Below are positions 6,002 to 7,679 of a stretch of 7,679 nucleotides of DNA, piece after piece (the stretch's first letter is position 1; the number at the start of each line of letters is the position of its first letter). The notes beneath the pieces were generated by a model. The model saw only the letters and a list, made by a program, of their open reading frames with translations, did not search any database and was not told the origin of the DNA. Position numbers and translations under genes: made by a program. Where the stretch lies: NCBI GenBank assembly GCA_047606565.1, contig JASGEH010000167.1, positions 1-7,679 of the forward strand, given 5' to 3'. The stretch is from Comamonas_F sp047606565. Its GTDB lineage: Bacteria > Pseudomonadota > Gammaproteobacteria > Burkholderiales > Burkholderiaceae_C.

Positions 6002-6130
6002 CTACGGCCTGCGTCCCGACGCATTGGCATAGACGTTCCCTTGCACGTTGGCCGCCATGGGCGAGACGGATTTGCCGCGCCACGGGTTGCTCGCGTAGCT
6101 GTAGTCCTGGCCGGCCGGCTGCTGTAGCCA
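6002..6130 (-). pseudogene. possible 3' remnant of an unknown gene, leftward
   Basis: Reading leftward from 6130, 42 codons (WLQQPAGQDYSYA...) end with TAG at 6002-6004. By hand count 36 of 42 third positions are G or C, against roughly 58% in the other two frames of this strand, which is what real coding sequence in this genome looks like. The peptide contains YSYASNPWRGKSVSP and NVQGNVYANASG, rich in Tyr, Ser, Asn and Gly and unlike hrpA. No start codon exists: the frame is closed at 6155-6157, inside the end of hrpA. I do not recognise the protein. The best reading is the C-terminal piece of a decayed gene caught between hrpA and the repeat; a chance bias over a short stretch is the alternative. 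Confidence 0.35.
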
Positions 6131-6150
6131 GCATCCATGACGGTGTCGTG

Positions 6151-7679
6151 TCAGCTACTCAACTGCGCCCACACCTTCTCCAGCCGCTTGACGCTGACCG
6201 GCTGCGGCGTGCGCAGTTCCTGCGCGAAAAAGCTCACGCGCAGTTCCTCCAACAGCCAGCGGAACTCCAGCATGCGCGCGTCGACCGCGCCCTTGCGTTC
6301 GGCCACCAGCCGCCAGTAGCGCTGCTCCTGCGGCCGCAGCTCGGCCAGCCGGGCGGCGTCGCGCGCGGGGTCGGCGCGCAGCTTGTCCAGGCGCAGCGTG
6401 ATGGCCTTCAGATAGCGCTGGAAATGCTGCAAGGCCGGCCAGGGCGTGTCCAGCAGGAAGCGCTTGCCCACCAGTTTCTGGAGCTGTGCGTCGGCGTCCT
6501 TGACGGCCTCGGGCTGGATTTTGGTGTCCTTGATCTTGCGCGCCGCCGTCGCGTATTCGGCCAGGATGCCCGCAGCCAGCCGGGCCACTTCGTTGGCGAT
6601 CAGGGTCAGGCGGCCCCGGCCTTCGTCGATGCGGCGCTTGAAGTCGGCCGCGCTGGCGGGCAGCGGATCGAGCAGAAAGGCGCGGTCGAGCGCCACGTCG
6701 ATGATCTGCGCGCGCAGCTCCTCGGCCGTGCCCCCGCCCGCGCCGTCGGGCGTGCGGCCGACCTGCATGTAGGCCACGGCCATCTTCTGCAAGTCGGGGA
6801 TGTTCTTTTCGAGGTACTTGAGGGCATCGCGGATCTGCAGCGCGAACAGCCGGCGCAGGCCGCCGCGATGCCGGCTGGCGGCCGCCTCGGGCTCGTCGAA
6901 GACCTCGATGGTGACGGCGTCGCCCTGGTCGATCAGCGCCGGAAAGCCGATCAGCGTCTGCCGGCCGCGCTGGATCTCCATCAGCTCGGGCAGCTCGCCA
7001 AAGGTCCATGCGGTGTAGCGCTGGTCGGCGGCGACCGTCGTGTTCCCCGCTTTCTCCGTTTTCGCCGGCGTGCCGGCGGCGCGGGCCTGGCGCACCGGGG
7101 CGGTCGCTTCGGCAGCATCGGGCGTCGTGGATTCGTCCGGCGCCGCCGGCACGCTGGCACGCAGCGCGGCCAGGGCCTGGAAGGCGCCGCGCGCCAGCAC
7201 GCCCAGCTCGGCCTTGAGCGCACCCAGGTTGCGGCCCTGGCCGAGCTGGCGGCCGTGCTCGTCGACCACGCGGAAGTTCATGAACAGGTGGGGGCTGAGC
7301 ATGTCGAGCTTGAAGTCGGTGCGCTTGACGTCCAGGCTGGTCTCGGCGCGCACCTGCTTGAGCAGCACGTCGGTGAGCGCACCTTGCCCGAAGCGCTCGG
7401 GCGCGCCCAGCTCGGCCTCCAGCCGCGCGGCCGATTCGGGCAGCGGCACGAAACGCGAACGCGGCTTTTGCGGCAGGCTTTTGAGCAGCGCCTGGATCTT
7501 CTCGCGCAGCATGCCGGGCACCAGCCATTCGCAGCGCTCCTCGCCGACCTGGTTGAGCGCGAACAGCGGCACCTCCACCGTCAGCCCGTCCTTGGGGTCG
7601 CCCGGGTGGTGCAGGTAGCTGGCGCGGCAGTCGATGCCGCCCAGCCGCACGCTGCGCGGGAAGGCGTCGGTGGTGATGC
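6151..7679 (-). CDS. hrpA: HrpA, DEAH-box ATP-dependent RNA helicase, C-terminal part
   Basis: A leftward frame of 508 codons open to the right edge, with stop TGA at 6151-6153. It is the C-terminal DUF3418 region of HrpA, a cytosolic RNA helicase of about 1300 residues tied in E. coli to mRNA processing and rescue of stalled ribosomes. Seen in order: DAFPRSVRLGGID at the edge, then DGLTVEVPLFALNQV and CEWLVPGMLREKIQALLKSL, LPQKPRSRFVPLPE, FKLDMLSPHLFMNFRVVDEHG, an Ala/Thr/Pro-rich linker (about + strand 7020-7170), WTFGELPELMEIQRG, IGFPALIDQGDAVTIEVFD, GLRRLFALQIRDALKYLEKNIPD, RYLKAITLRLDKLRADPARD and the family ending FRWLLEELRVSFFAQELRTP...VSVKRLEKVWAQL. The helicase core, with the DEAH motif, is beyond the window. 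No frameshift is visible. It converges with the aminotransferase gene. Confidence 0.92.
   Translation of the reverse strand, partial: ITTDAFPRSVRLGGIDCRASYLHHPGDPKDGLTVEVPLFALNQVGEERCEWLVPGMLREKIQALLKSLPQKPRSRFVPLPESAARLEAELGAPERFGQGALTDVLLKQVRAETSLDVKRTDFKLDMLSPHLFMNFRVVDEHGRQLGQGRNLGALKAELGVLARGAFQALAALRASVPAAPDESTTPDAAEATAPVRQARAAGTPAKTEKAGNTTVAADQRYTAWTFGELPELMEIQRGRQTLIGFPALIDQGDAVTIEVFDEPEAAASRHRGGLRRLFALQIRDALKYLEKNIPDLQKMAVAYMQVGRTPDGAGGGTAEELRAQIIDVALDRAFLLDPLPASAADFKRRIDEGRGRLTLIANEVARLAAGILAEYATAARKIKDTKIQPEAVKDADAQLQKLVGKRFLLDTPWPALQHFQRYLKAITLRLDKLRADPARDAARLAELRPQEQRYWRLVAERKGAVDARMLEFRWLLEELRVSFFAQELRTPQPVSVKRLEKVWAQLSS

Noticed and set aside
5764..6032. Small plus-strand frames in the repeat (for example one starting MDQGARLSEPEG)
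   Set aside because: They translate hairpin arms of the intergenic element; such products are a familiar annotation artefact of this repeat.
5751..6138. Minus-strand frames of 127 and 63 codons starting near 6134-6138
   Set aside because: Third-position GC is not elevated in them, and both read through the hairpins; the third frame of this strand carries the coding-like signal instead.
7040..7618. 192-codon plus-strand frame opposite hrpA
   Set aside because: Antisense shadow of the conserved HrpA C-terminal region.
1..7679. Defence system, prophage, integron, CRISPR array or toxin-antitoxin module
   Set aside because: I looked for these and saw no integrase, transposase, nuclease, toxin or spaced direct repeats; the genes are metabolic, regulatory and translation-related.

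Overview
The window is very GC-rich DNA with dense same-strand genes, strong G/C preference at third codon positions and weak or absent Shine-Dalgarno motifs. The proteins (RimI, a CysB whose sensor motif reads ATTHTQARY, a YbdL-type aminotransferase, the HrpA C-terminus) and the intergenic repeat all point to a betaproteobacterium of the order Burkholderiales, most likely family Comamonadaceae. This assignment rests on recalled family sequences, not on a search.

Layout. Bases 1-2649 carry a rightward run: the 3' end of tsaB (tRNA t6A synthesis), rimI (ribosomal protein N-acetyltransferase), a uracil-DNA-glycosylase-like gene whose catalytic and iron-sulfur residues all look lost, and a LysR-type regulator that starts with GTG. 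Thirty bases on is hyi, a hydroxypyruvate isomerase (2680-3477). Gaps of 13, 43, 17 and 30 bases mean these five genes could share a transcript. A 90-base gap with a TTCT-N11-AGAA LysR-type box precedes a second module: cysB (3568-4527) and, 8 bases later, a methionine-type aminotransferase (4536-5711). These two probably form an operon linked to sulfur metabolism. On the opposite strand, 6151 to the right edge encodes the C-terminal part of the DEAH-box RNA helicase HrpA.

The aminotransferase gene and hrpA converge on a 439-base gap (5712-6150), the only long stretch without an intact gene. It holds a GC-rich hairpin just after the aminotransferase, then a hairpin-rich element that I recognise as a dispersed repeat of Comamonadaceae-type genomes. 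Next to hrpA lies a short leftward reading frame with strong coding-like third-position bias and no start codon, which may be a remnant of a lost gene.

Most of the window is ordinary chromosomal housekeeping content. I see no transposase, phage gene, CRISPR array, toxin-antitoxin pair or recognisable defence system. The points most worth a second look are the apparent UDG pseudoenzyme, the repeat with its adjacent gene remnant, and the cysB-aminotransferase coupling.
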